A stretch of 64,000 nucleotides of DNA from Liolophura sinensis. Its lineage: Eukaryota; Mollusca; Polyplacophora; Chitonida; Chitonidae. Below the pieces are notes generated by a model. It made no database searches, had not been told where the DNA came from, and saw nothing but the letters and a program-made list of their open reading frames with translations. The DNA is taken from positions 47,218,521-47,282,520 of the forward strand of contig NC_088302.1 of assembly GCF_032854445.1 (NCBI RefSeq). The letters run 5' to 3'. Position 1 is the stretch's first letter. Each line of letters begins with the position of its first letter. Positions 13,472 to 27,700 of the stretch are shown here, piece by piece. The position numbers and the translations under genes were made by a program.

Positions 13472-13507
13472 TTACTTGAAGTTCACCTTTCCTGAACCAG
13501 AGTGCGC

Positions 13508-13893
13508 CTGAACTAAATACTGACTGCACTAGATACAGGTGCACCTGACCTGAATACTGATTGTACCTGAACTAAATACTGACTGCACCAGATACAGGTG
13601 CACCTGACCTGAATACTGATTGTACCTGAACTAAATACTGACTGCACCAGATACAAGTGCACCTGACCTGAACACTGCTTGCACCTGACCTGAACACTGA
13701 CTGCACCAGATATAGGTGCACCTGACCTGAATACTGATTGTACCTGAACTAAATACTGACTGCACCAGATACAAGTGCACCTGACCTGAATACTGATTGT
13801 ACCTGAACTAAATACTGACTGCACCAGATACAAGTGCACCTGACCTGAACACTGCTTGCACCTGACCTGAACACTGACTGCACTGGGTACTTA
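13508..13893. repeat. 59-bp tandem repeat with internal ~20-bp sub-repeats
   Basis: Units begin CTGAACTAAATACTGACTGC at 13508, 13567 and 13626, and the register recurs after a block of CACCTGACCTGAACACTG variants. The array is built of shorter CTGA(A/C)CTRAAYACTG-type modules. It lies between the convergent FREM2 and NCLN genes and is not coding. Confidence 0.9.
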
Positions 13894-15707
13894 AGTGCAC
13901 ACCTGCACAAGATTCCACACACGCACACAGCTGAAACCACGAAAAGAGATGGGACTGATTTTTGTTTAAAAAAATGAAGAAATAACACTGACTACATTCA
14001 TCTGGGTACAAAAGTTCAATGCATATTGAAACAAACATATATTTGTAAATTTGAAGTCTTTGAACCCTCCTGATAATGATATTTTCTGGAACTTTTCAAG
14101 CCGTTTATTCCTTTGATGCATTGTACTTGGAGAGTCCACATGCAGAATCCATTAACAGCACATGCTACATGTGCCTGCCCAATGTAAGTTGACAATTTTT
14201 CTTTGTCTTCGTTCTGCAAACAAGACTGACATTTTGTACACAGAAGGTCTGCAATTAATCATAAGAAACTGTCCTCTAATTAGAAGCATGGTTTGCCACG
14301 AGCACATAAATACTTTTAAATGTAAAGGAAAGTTAAGAAAAAATGCTGGTAAGTGTGACTTTTTGCAGATTAAAACGTAACAGCACAGTTTGACATTTTG
14401 GGAATGTTTTCAAAATAGTTCACTTGCACTCATGATCGTCACGAACAGTGACAGTAAACACTTCAAGCACTCCCATTTTTCATGCAGGAAACTGCTGAGA
14501 ATGTCAGTTTATGACAAGTAACAAGATAATCTGCAGATTTTTTTTCTTAAATTTTGTCCCTTCAGGATTCATTATCTGGTATCCATTCGGCTTGTGTATC
14601 AATACCCAACCTTTGTAATTTAATTACTGACATATTCATGATATAATGCTTCTTCTGTGTTCTCAGAAGTACAAAAAGCATACATTTTTTCTTTATTAAC
14701 GATTATTTCAATTTAACATTGAAACAACCCTCTATCGGTTACACTGATTCATACATAGGTTTAGGCAGTTTAACCACCTGTGCACATTCCATCTTTGCCT
14801 TTATTCTGGTTGATCGCCTTTTTATACATAACACCAATTACACAAATTTACACAGACTTACACATATATTCACTTTTTTTTTTTCATACTAAAGCTTTAA
14901 TGTCAACAAACTAAACTTTTTTGTTCTGGTTGATACAGGGAAGTGAAAAAATGTATCTATGATGGTTGCTATAAATTTCCAAATCCCTTTCATTTCACTT
15001 GACACATGCAGTAGTAAGACGTGTATAAATATAAAAAACAAATTCTGGACCATTTTCAAATATACAGATTCAGTCATAATTACATTCTGCTTCTAATTCT
15101 GTCCAACAACACAGAAATTGTCCTGGTATCATCATTTAGGTGGATACTAAATGTAGGACAACACCATCAAATAGAAATGCTGCCATGGCATTCAAATCCA
15201 AGATGACAAAACACCCATTTCAACACTTAAATCACGATGACCAGTTGTCTGTCTCCAAGGAAGTTGGCACTGGCTACCATAACAACTTTTACACAAGTTA
15301 TATGATCTTAAGACAATTTGAATGTGTCAATTTCTGGTAACGATTAAGGTAATTCCCACTGGCCAGACGGACGTCTACACTGGACTGTTCATAGAGTCTG
15401 CATCACTAGCAGTGATTTACCAAGGAGCTGAAAAGAAAAAAATAAATATCCTTTTCAATTACTCAAATCAGTCACATTTACTATATTATTATTAACCAAT
15501 CCAGAATCAAGCAAAATGCATCAGCTGAAAACAGATAAACTTTAAGCAAAATATATTTACTTTAGTACTGATATTGCTTCAATATGCTGTATGCTTCAAT
15601 TTCTCCTAGATTTAAAACCAGGCTAGTACAGTTGTACTAAAGCGCTGGTTTAGATTGACTTTTTTTTTTTTCCAACTCTCTTGAGATATACATGGACTTA
15701 CATCTTG
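13894..15707 (-). other. Spacer and probable NCLN 3' UTR
   Basis: No gene was recognised. The nearest AATAAA on the minus strand after the NCLN stop is at 14800-14805 (TTTATT on the plus strand), which would give a ~0.9-kb 3' UTR. The rest is AT-rich single-copy-looking sequence. Confidence 0.35.
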
Positions 15708-18700
15708 TTACTGGACCTTTGACTTCTTCGGACTTGAGATTTTGTTAAGGGCACCAAGTACAATGTAGAAATTCTGAAACACAGATGCATTTACCAGCAA
15801 ATGACTAGCATTTATAATACATATGGAATACTTCTGATTGGCTTGGAATAAAATGTACAGGTAAGCTTACGAATGTTATCCTCAAAAATTTTACGATCAA
15901 CTCTTATTTTTTTTTCTCTGCGAAAAGGCCATTCTTAGTTTCTGGGTGAATTTTTTTAACAAAAATGTTGGTAAAGTGTAATAAATACTTTATAAGAAAT
16001 GTTCAAATTTTTAGCAAGACAGAACATGTAATTATGACTGAATGACCACCAGATCATTTCATGTAGCCCTAATCACTACTGTTATCAAGACGCCCTGATT
16101 TTGACAGTCAACATATCCCAAGTTTTTATCTATGCCAAGCAGCTTTTTAGCGGTCAGTATTTATTTATTTATTTGATTGGTGTTTTATGCCACACTCAAG
16201 AATATTTCACTTATACGATGGAGGCCAGCATTACGGTTGGAGGAAACCGGTCAGAGCCGGGGGGAAAACCACAACCATCCCCAGGTTGCTGGTTGACCTT
16301 CGTACTTACGGCCAGAGAGGAAGCCAGCATGAGTTGGACTTGAACTCACAGGACCACATCTGTCAGTCAGTAGGTCAAATTCTAAACATCCTATCTTCAA
16401 AACATAGGCTATTCACTAAATGAGGTGCATGACTGCAAGATGTCAAGTTTAGCAGGATGTCGCATCAGTTGCAAATATGAAATTGTTTACCGGATGTTTT
16501 CTCAAGAGATTAAACACACCAAACACAAGTTTAATGAAGAGTGCTGATATATAAACATGCTTCAAATTCTCTGCAATGTTCACATACCTGCACTAATAAG
16601 TACATTATACCAAGGTATCCCAATATTCCCAGTGCTAGAAATAGATCAAATACTGCTGGCTTCACACTGAAAAAAAAAAAAAAACCAAAACAATAAAATT
16701 AACATTTGCATTTTTTTGTATTGATTTACAGATTTATTAGTTTGGTGTGTAACATGATATAGAAGAATATACATCATGGCCAGCCACCCAACCATTTTCT
16801 CAATCAAAGCTTCAGTTAAACCAGCAAAGACTGGCATGACTGGATAGTACACAACCATATTGATCAATGTCTGATTAGGCAGTTGACAGCAACTTTTTCA
16901 AGCACTGAGAGTTGTCTGAAGTTAAGCACATCAAAAAATAGTGTGCTTTTTGGGGGACAGACAATGACGTCAAAGAGCCTTGTTTACAAACTATTAACTT
17001 GTCATAATTACTTATTTCCCAGATTGTTAAAGATACTAACCTGTAAGAGTTCATCATGAACTGAGCGCCACTGTAGAACATAAACTCTGGATCTCTGAAG
17101 CAATAAAATACAAAACCGGTCACTTATAAATCTCTTTGTACATGCTTTCTATTTAAGTACTCCATGCATGCTTTGAATTTTATCTCATACATGTACTTCA
17201 TTTTGAGTCAAAATACAAAGAGCCATTAGGTGTGTGTATATATCTGCCTTATTGTGGCTGAGCAAGCCCATGTCAACAGTGCCCACTGGCTCAAGGCAGA
17301 TACTTAAATGTCAGACAACAGACAGAAATACAGCTTTATCTTCTTTGAATCTGCCAAATGGAATCCGTGTCAACTGCATTATTATTACGGAAATGTTGAA
17401 CATTAATAGTTTAATCAAAAGAATAGTAATACAAATAAGAATTCTGCAGATTTTAGATCTATTGGCTTATCACATCAAATAAGATACTCTTTCAAGTTTT
17501 CTTAATAGATATTTCTCTGAAAGGCTATTTTGTACTTTCTTTTGTAAAAGATACAAAATTCTGGAAAATTAGTCTTGGTTTCCATGGCAACCGCCAATGT
17601 GCACAAACAATGTTGCCACATCAGGACTACAAAGTCATAGGTCAAGCTTTATGTCAACTATATATAAATTAACATTTTATAAAATGGCTTAGATATGTGC
17701 CTCGAGTTGCTACGTTCAGTTAATGAACAAACTAGAAGCAAGCATATCAGGTTAAGAGACAAAAAAAGTCTTTTCAGATGACAACTTTTTTGACCTGAAA
17801 GTTGTGGCCGATAAAGCAGGAGCTGGAATCAATCACTGAAATGTACAGTGTTGCACTTATGAATATTGGGCACATAAAACAATCACAGCTCAGTTCCAGC
17901 TGGGTTAGGGTAACCTCTTTACAAGACATCAGTGAATACACATCCAACATTTTTGAAAACAACCTCTTGAAGAAAGTGGTAAGGCCCAACATCATCCATG
18001 TTACATAATATTGGACAAAGGTTGCTTGTTTGAAGTACAGCTGCACACTCCAATTTCCGGTATGCTTTAAAGAGAATAGGACCTTTATTACCACTCCTGC
18101 AAGCATAAATCTATTCCTGAGTTGAAATGACATTGGATTGGATTGATAGGCCTAATGCGTCCTGCAAACTGCTTTGCATTATGGACCCGCTGGATTTTTT
18201 TAAGTAAATGAATAAACGTTGAGGCAGGTATATATCAGAAATTGTTGAAATAGAGCTGAATGTTTAATTTAATTGAACTACCCTTGGTCCAATATAAAAC
18301 AGGGACATGTGGGTCTCACCACTTTCTCTAAAGGGCTGTTTCAAAATTTCAGACTTGCAACACTGACATGTAGACACAATAACCACCCCACCTTTTGTCA
18401 GCCTTCAGTCCTGCTGTTTTGACATCCTTCAGATAACGCATGAGCGTCTCTGTCAGCGTCTGCACTAGACTGTGGTCTTTAGGTAACAACTGGCAGGCCC
18501 TGGGTTGTCTGGTCAGCTCATCTAGCCATGCCTCCATAAGGCTTTCTTCTACTGTCTGGTAACAGAACAATGGTCATTCAATTCAATCATGGTCCATGCA
18601 AACTTTCTCAAGAGGTCATGCAGTTCAGTTAACTTACGATCCAGTGTATTGATAGATCACCTTTCATCACTAAATATGTGGCAATCTTTATGATGTAAGG

Positions 18701-21700
18701 TGGTACCAATTTTATTTTGTGCTTTATGGACGAGCAGACTACAAGATATGAGAATGGAACAAAAATAAAACTGAAAGGTGACTGCATTGATGAGAGGCTC
18801 CTGGGTGATTCTGCCGCACTAGCACGCTAACCACTAGGTAACAGAGGTCCCCATGAACACACTGAGATCATAGTGAAATAACTGCTGTTTTTATAGACAA
18901 CACAACACATATCACACCCACAAACATGGGCTTCACTATTTTGTCTATACTAATATCTGTTTTCTCTCACAGTTAATACAGTATACACATTGACATTATA
19001 ACAAAAAGAGACTTACTAAACCCTCCCCAAAAAGCTGGAATGATCCCTGACTGGACAGGTTGTAGATGTACCGGGCCAAAGCCTCAGCTACAATATATGT
19101 GTTTCTTTTCACAACAGTCACATCCACCTGGTCTCTGTAATCACACAACACGGAAACAATCTCATGTAAAATACACCAACTGATTTGGAGCCATTAAAGG
19201 GTGGAACCAGTGCACTAAATCATTAACTTTGTAATTTACAGCAAGTAATATGCACACAATGAATCAATGACAGAACAGTGCACTCGTGTTATTGTGCTCT
19301 ACATGTCAGCAAAACTTAACCCCAATACATGAAGAACATTTTAAAATACCACCCATAACATTTTGCTTAACACTGATTTTAATACACTCAGTCATGAATA
19401 AATGTAACTCACATTATTTAATATGCACACAGGGAATCAATCATGGAATATGCTGTACCTTGAATGCAAAACCGGAGCCCAATACATGCAGTAGTTTGTA
19501 TGAAATCACGCCTAACATTTTGTTTAATATTGCTTTCCCCATTATTGGACATGTACTTTGTACAAGTGAGCTAAAATTATCTTAATAGAGTATAAAGTGC
19601 AACTCTTAAAGTTAAGACTTTCATTTTGGTAAATCTATGATATATATTGTACCTTGTGTCAAGTATAGTTGATCGTAACGGTGATCTGTGCGTATCCAAT
19701 CGTGACAGGGAAAAAGCTGGAAGTCTTCTCATGCTGAACCTCTCGTGCTCCCAAGCCAGGGACTCCTCTGCCAGGTTGATCTTTTTGTGAGTCATCTTAA
19801 ACTGTACCTCTGGGTGGTACTCGGATATCACATCTTCAAGGTTCTGAAACAGCATTATCATAAACTATACGTCTAGCTGGTAATCTGATATCACATCCTC
19901 CAGATTCTGAAACACAGTGATATCATAAATTATACCCCTCAGTTCCGAAACATAGGGTTATCACAAACTGTACCTGCAGGTGGTACACTGTTATCTCATC
20001 ATCTAGGTTCTCAAAGACAGGATTATGATAAACTGTACCTTTAGATTCTGAAACACAAAACTGTATGTCTGTTTTGGTACTTTAATATCACATCCTCTAA
20101 CTTCTATAGGGTACTGTAAATCACCGAGTTTAGCCGAAAATTTCTGGCTGTAATGTTTAGCCGATTTGAGTTGTCTGAAGAGATGACAGCGGAAAGTGAT
20201 CAGCCCTAAGCTATGAAGTAATCCCCAGTGATGGTCTGGCTGCTGGCCCTCGGAACATGGAGTAAACTCCCCAGTCATGGACTGAGAGATGGGTGATTTT
20301 ACACCCACTAGTCCATCTAGACCCTTATTAAAATGTTGTTTGATGCACATAGCAAGCCATTGTTCTCAAGGTTGGGTCAGACGGTTGCCGAAAAAAAAAA
20401 TTTTTTGGGACCCGTGAAACAACTTGTGGAAAATGATTTAAAATTCTCCCAGTTGGTTACTTCTGTACAGTATGAGTTTGGGGCGGCATAACATACAAGA
20501 TATTAGCCTTGCACCCCCATTACACTCCATGAAGGTTTTGTTTGCTAGTTTGCACCGTATGGGGGTCAATTACCGTACTGGACAGTGAGGCTTAAAACAC
20601 CTTTGTTTTCAATCCTGAATTAAAGCGAATAAAGCATCAAGCGACAATTGCAACAAACCTGTATATTCCAAAAATGTTCACACTAAACAGGCTACCTGAC
20701 GTATTACTTCTCAGGCAGACAGGCTAAATTTGCAGGTTACACTTGCTGGCCTCAATTAAACGTGCGAATGCTTAATTGTTCAGGTTACATGGAGATAGCC
20801 CAATGACTGCGAAATCAGGGGGTTGGTGTTGTCCCCAAATCAGCATACAAAGGTATTTCAGTGATACAGGTCTGAGTGGTAAGTATAAGTCGTCAAGCTC
20901 TCGTCAAATAGCAGTGGAATTTGCGACGTCTCACACATGTGTTATTTCTTTACAATAAAAACTCTCCTCCCATTTCAGAAAAATTCTATTTTCCCACCTT
21001 ATCAAATCGGGTACCTTCAGTTCCACACAGAAAACATATTTCGGCACAGTTTCTGAAACTAGATAAACCATATGCTCTAATTTCGTTCTCACATCAACTG
21101 CCATGCACTGGACTGAGAACTCCATCATGTGCGCGTGAATATCTATTAGATGCATTTATTTTCATTGACCCGTCCCTTGGAACGTGAAAAATCTCTCGCT
21201 GAATCTAGACCAGCTGACAGAGGCCCATTAATGTACATACAGCCACCTGCCCACTAAAATGCGTGTACAGCAATTTTCGTGAGACCGCTTTGGACTTTGC
21301 TACTTAACCATTTCAGTAAAGCCATTTTGTCATGTATTACAGTGGTTAATGCAACACACGTAACCCATTTACAGAGAGTAGAATTAAAAAGATTGGCCAA
21401 AACATCAGGTGGTCAGATCGGGTCTCTGCTGTGATTGACGGTTCTTCTAAACTATGTTGAAACTTCAAAGACTATACCTAAAGCTGCAGCGGATGGTTGG
21501 GATTAGCCATGATATCAATGAAACTCTCCCGTTTATATCTGAATACTCATAGGTTGTACATGTAGTTTGGCACCGCTTACTTCTAAATATCCATATGTAA
21601 ATATAATGAATGCTATTGTTAGCTGGTAAGGTGTGATCACAAGTTCTGATAAAAACAAATTGTGTGACCATGGATTTTCTTACTCCAACAAGGGCAAACC

Positions 21701-24700
21701 TGTAAAGCTGAACCTAATCGCGGTAAGTTGGAGCAGCCAAGTGTTGTATTTATATTTGTAAATTAGCTTCTAAAATGCACATGGGTATTTATTTACTTTA
21801 GACTAGACACATATTTGGCACTCACCATGCATGAAATGTGCATTCTGGAAGTACACGTATCGTTATTCTACTAGAGCTAACAGAGGCATGTGACACAAGG
21901 AATCATCGGATATACTTTTTAAAACAATTGGCTAAACTCTATGTGATTTACGGTACAACAGGATATGGAAAACTTATACTTTGTCACACTGTTCTATCCA
22001 GCTATTTCAGAGACTCCTCAGATGTTGAACAAAACAATGTCACCTAATCAGCACTGAAACTCTATTCTTCAAAAAAAAAAACACCATCACTCGGCCATAA
22101 TTAAGTAGAGTGACTACCTTTTGGAAGATTCCCCCTGCGCTGTCTTCTTTAGGTGGCTTAGACACATGAAGGTTAAGGGTATTCCCCTGCCCCAGAGAGT
22201 CCAGGCACAGTACAAATAACACATCTCCTAGGATGTTAGAGTCTGAAATACCAAGCCGGTTCAGGAATGTATACTCATACTGGGGTGCAAGAAAAGTTGA
22301 AACTAGCATAAAGACTTACACAAATGAAGATTTTCTTGACTTTCACAGCAATTGTGGAACATCATGAATCAACTACTGTTCTACATTTTGCGACACCCAG
22401 TCTGCTCATTTTAGCCAATATATATATAATTCTGGCAGGAATATTGAGTTTCCTTTTTCTCAAAAGGTTAGACCATCTAATGAGCAACGTACTCATATGT
22501 TTACTTTTCCAAAAGGCTGGTGAAGAAATGTAATATTCTTCTTCTATATCTGTCCCAAATTACAGAAGAATTAAGGTATTTATTTGTTCTGGTGGATTTT
22601 TTAAGGAGGAGGAGGGCGGGAGCCGGGGTGCAAACAGATGTGAGATCTTACAGCTTCTCTTTGATGTGCAAGGCATATATCTTCACAGAACAAATTTAGC
22701 ATGCATGTACCCCATCAGGTTAGCTTTCCAGACCATTCTCAATACTAAGATAATGTTTATTTATAATGTTTTTGCTGACATTTATCAAAGATTTATATAT
22801 ACATACAAGTACTTACCTGGAGAGTCTAAGTTATCTTCAATCCACTTTTTTGTTCCTTGGTAATTAAATTTTCCTCCCCCAGACAAGAGAAACACAAGAT
22901 TGTATCTTGTTCATTAAGGAATGAAACAGCTAGCACAGGTACTCCAACTTGTCAACAAAGATGTCACTGGAAGATATGCAAACTGCTTCTACGTATATTC
23001 CCCCATTTGTAATATAATGGTCACTTGTTCATAAATCATTTCCACCACGAAAAGGGGTACAATCTGTTCACTGAAAATCTGAAATTTCTTGAATATATAT
23101 ATGTATAGTTTGTACCTTGTATCAGTCAGATTGCTTTACCATGCAGTTAATGATACGAGACTGATGGCTTATACCGGGTACACTCAAAGAGTACTTGGAG
23201 CAACATTTTTGGAGTCTGTTTGGAAATCAATGAGTGTTTTCTAAGCAGAGACAGCAAATTCCGGACTAAGATATTAACAGTACATTTTACGTCAGAGAGA
23301 GCAAGGTGAAGACATTGAAAGTATTTTCAGACAAATTCAAAGTGTACTTTAGATCAAATTCAACACAAAGCGTCAAATCAAAAGGATACTTGGCATGTGT
23401 CCTGGAGTTTGTGTAGAGTTTTGAGAAGAGTCTGGCCAGCTCCAACAACATGACTACCCCACTTCCATTAGAGTCTGCTCCTCGTGACAGGGCCTGTGAT
23501 AGAGGGAACCAGATAAAATTGGTTTGAAAGACAGTACCAAGAATTGATACATTAAATTTAATATGCTAATGAAACCATGATTAAACAACAAGTTTATCCA
23601 TCCATGCATATTAAAGATTACAAAGATTATTGGTAGCCTACTCACTGGTGCCACTCCATAGGAGTCATAGTGGGCAATAATGGCTACCGTGGGCAGTTGG
23701 TCTTCAATTCCATACCCAGACAGTTTACCCTGAAATCATAATTAGTACAGAAGTATGATTATACAAGGATCCTGAATCCCAGTGTGTCGATATGGTGAAA
23801 CAAAAAAAAAAAAAAAAAAAAAATTTCAAATTATCTTGAATACAACCCTTTTAAATAATAAGTACTATTTAAATAAACTTTAAATTTCACCACCTTTTGC
23901 AGGTTGTCAAAGTGTAAGAAAATTATATTGTCTACATGGAAACACTGTACGTATACAGTGTAAACTTGCTATAGCGCGCTGCTTTGAGGACAGGTTTCTG
24001 AGCACGTTATAGGCTGCCTTGCGCTATAATGAAAGACCTTTAGATCCAGTATACACAGCTACAGTATATAGGGGCACAGTCTATGTTACAGGTCAAGATT
24101 TTGACATTGAACGAAGTTTTATCGATGCAACGTGTTTTGCCAAATGCTTTCTTACTGTTAGTTTACTATAAACGCATGAGATTTTTTGTTACCTAAGGAT
24201 TCAAGCATTTCAGCACCGTCCTATCCTGCGAAGCTAGCCTCGTATCTCGTAATCACAGGCCTGAGCTCATCTACAGAACTCGATGCATGTTACACATTTC
24301 CACAAGCTGAATTCAAGTAACGTAGTCTCATCCACTTTATTTTTAAATTTAAAAAAATGCTACAGCTCATTTGGTATCCAATTCGTCCATGTCTGCTCGT
24401 ATCAGAAGTAACTCCTGGACCTTAAATTCCTCAGATTCCAAACTGTCAACCCGATCACCTGACCGCGTTATAGCTACTGAACCAAATATACAAAATACTG
24501 TTCACCATTTTAATGTATATCATGTTAAAGCAATGTATCAAATGAAGGAAAGAGAAAAAAAAAAAAAGAAGAAGCCATTCTCAAATGTTTGAGTGAGTTC
24601 ATTGCAACTCTCACATGTCAGAGTGCCAGTAAGCCAAATCTCACTTCCTGTAGTTTCACATCTCATATTATAGCCGTTCAGTAATCTGACTTAAGTTATC

Positions 24701-27700
24701 AGCATTTACTGAAAGTGTACAAACATTAATCTCTTTATGAGGTATGCCTGTCACGGTGAGCAAAATGTGTTCTGCATTGCTGACGAAACTACACACACAC
24801 GGAAAAAATGCTGCAACAACAACAACCACAGGCGTTTGGAATCAACTCACTTGCAAAGGAAATGTGACCAGCTACAACCTCTTCCATTATTCATAGAAAA
24901 ATCCATTTCTTTTTGCTTATACTGACGTAATATTCAAAAGACTAAGCCTAAAATATCAAATAACACTGAGGAAACGAAGCAAATGATGCTGCGTTCTTTA
25001 CGCATACTTCTTGGTGAAAAACCTTTATTCGTTTGCAGTTTTCGCTGTTCTCACATTAAAGTACACCATAGATTTTTGAAGGACATGATTTGTGTCGTGT
25101 TGTATTCAATTGCGCGCTGTATCGAGGTGTCTTATAGTGATGCTACACTGTATAACAATACATTCACAACTGGGAAATGAAAATGTGACTATATCACACC
25201 TGAAAACTTCAAAATGCTTCAGTTGCAGCGGTTACTTTCAGGAGGGCAATGTCAAAAGTTCTTATACACTTATTTTTACCTGAATATTGACGATCTGAAA
25301 GTCCGCCATACTTTTAGCCTGGGCTCCATTAACAACCAGCTGGTAGCCATTAGCTAAGGCACTACCCAGGAGAGCTGAGAAAACACGATGAGATAGCCAA
25401 TCATACCGTATGTCAATGACAGTCATTTAATATTTATATTAAACTGAAATGTTAGAATATCCTTGACTTCACTGATAAAAGTGATAGGTCACAGTGTTAC
25501 ATATCACTTTTGATATTACATTTTAATTCAACTCTCACCTGCAAAATATTTATGGTATTCAAGCTTCACTATGCACTATGCAAGGGAATTAAAAAGTGCC
25601 AAATTTTTTTGATTCTCCAATTGATTTTCCAATTAACAGAAATATCTATACATCCCCCCGCCTCTCAATCTATTACAGATGGCCAAAGTGTTCTCAGCCA
25701 AGCTCAAAGTCAATCAGATAGGAGCGAAAGACAAAATGCAACAGTAATCTTCACTGTCAAATCTGCTGAACTATGAAATCATCATAGACTTGGAGCTTGG
25801 CAAGTTACACCCTATGCACCTTACATCTTTCCCACGACTGACCAGATCATTCTCGGAAATGTAAGACAGCCATAGACAAGTATGTGCCAAGCTAACATTT
25901 ATTTATCTGACTGCTCGACACCATACTGAAGAATTCTTTTACTTCTACAATGGAGGTCAGTGTAATAAATAGAGTAAACCGGAGTTCCTCTGGCAAACCG
26001 TTGACCTTTGGCATGTTACTGACAGACTTTCCCATTATATTGGTGGAAGACATCGTTTTCAATGAAGGCTGAACTGCACACACAGCCACATGAGTGTTGT
26101 AGATCACATGTTGTCTCCTATGGACCAGGGCCAGGGAAGGCATGGAAAAGCTAAGCTTTAAACAATTCTTATGGAAATGTACAATTACACCCGCACACCC
26201 ACCTTCCACAGCTGTAGCAGCCTGATCACTCGTACTGGCCCTCTTCACTTCCTCATACATTTGCCCCACCTCAGCACTCTCGTGGGTGAAGTAGACGGGA
26301 AGGGGCGTTTCTTCTGACATCAAATCCCGCTCAAGTCCCATCAACAGCTGAAACAAGTCCCAGGTGAAAATGACCAGTGTTAATGTATGTTTAATGCTTT
26401 CCACAAGAATTTTTTGCTTAAATGAAGGCAGTTTATGGGCGGGAAAACTGGAGAGTTTGGAGTAACTCGTTGCCCTTTGCAACATATCTGACAAACCTCT
26501 TGACTTTCTTTCACATCTAACCTACATGTTCTAAATTTTGGGACACCTGGTGTGCTCATTTTAGCCAATATATATGTCATTATATATAATATTTATAATA
26601 TTGGGTTTCTTTCTTCTCAAATGGTCAGACCATCTAATGAAGTACATACTCATATCTTTACCTTTCCAAAAGGCTGGTAAAGAAATGTAATATTCTATTT
26701 TTAACACTACCATTATCTGTCCCAAATTTTAGAAGAATTAGGGTAGATCATTTTACTACTTCTATGCTGGTCAAACATGCGAGTAGAGCAAAGAAGATTT
26801 ACCCACAGCATTTACTGAACTACAAAACCTTCATCTTTGATTCACTGATTATTAATTACTAAATCATTTAAATGCCACACTCCAGAATTATACACATTTT
26901 CAACAGTGGTCTGCTTTATTGGAGGAGAAAATTGGCATGCCAGGAATAATCCAACCCCTTTTTGCAAGTAGCTACTGCCACAGAGACACCTAGGACAACA
27001 GAGTTGGAGGAACCTTGGATACCTTATCTGAGTATGGGATTGAACTGACACCCCATATGTTCTGGCCTTTAAAACCATAAGCACCTGAACTACTCACCCA
27101 GAACCCATTCCAGCTTATGTTATGTCTCATCTTGTGTATTCAGTAAAAATCAGAGATATTTCACCTAAAGTTTGGTATATAAATATGCACTTAGAATCAA
27201 GCGAAAAGTGTCACCTGAAAAATGTTAAAATTTAAGGTGAAATACAGTATGCCATGAATCATTCAAGCTAATCCATTGCATACTGCTGCTGTTTCATTGG
27301 CTTAAAAGGTTCTCCATTACATTTCCATAAAGATAACTTAACTACTAGTGAGAGTGATATTGCTGTCCATTCAGAAGCATTAGGTATTTGTGCACATCCT
27401 GGAGTCAGATCATCTCCATAAAAGTTCTATGATCATCTGTTATTAGCACCTATGAGCCACAACACAAGGTGACATTTTAACACTGACAAGCAGACAAATA
27501 CCTTCAACTGAACTGAATAGAACTTTACCCTATATGATAACTGGGTCAAGTGCCAGGATTGAGTAGCCAATCCAGTGATGTGTTATTTCCTTTCTACCAA
27601 AACAGGTCATCAAACCTATCCGGTACATACCTCCTTCTCCTCTGCAGCTAAGGTGGACACATTTTGGGGCAGGAGAATGAGAAGGGCCCCGGCATTCTGT

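Noticed and set aside
17774-18133. 119-codon minus-strand frame in NCLN intron 11
   Set aside because: No recognised motif, no splice signals fitting the NCLN phases, and the flanking NCLN exons join without it.
25892-26494. 200-codon minus-strand frame taken as one coding unit
   Set aside because: Only 26203-26347 (NCLN exon 3) is coding; the remainder is read-through into introns and a degenerate SINE.
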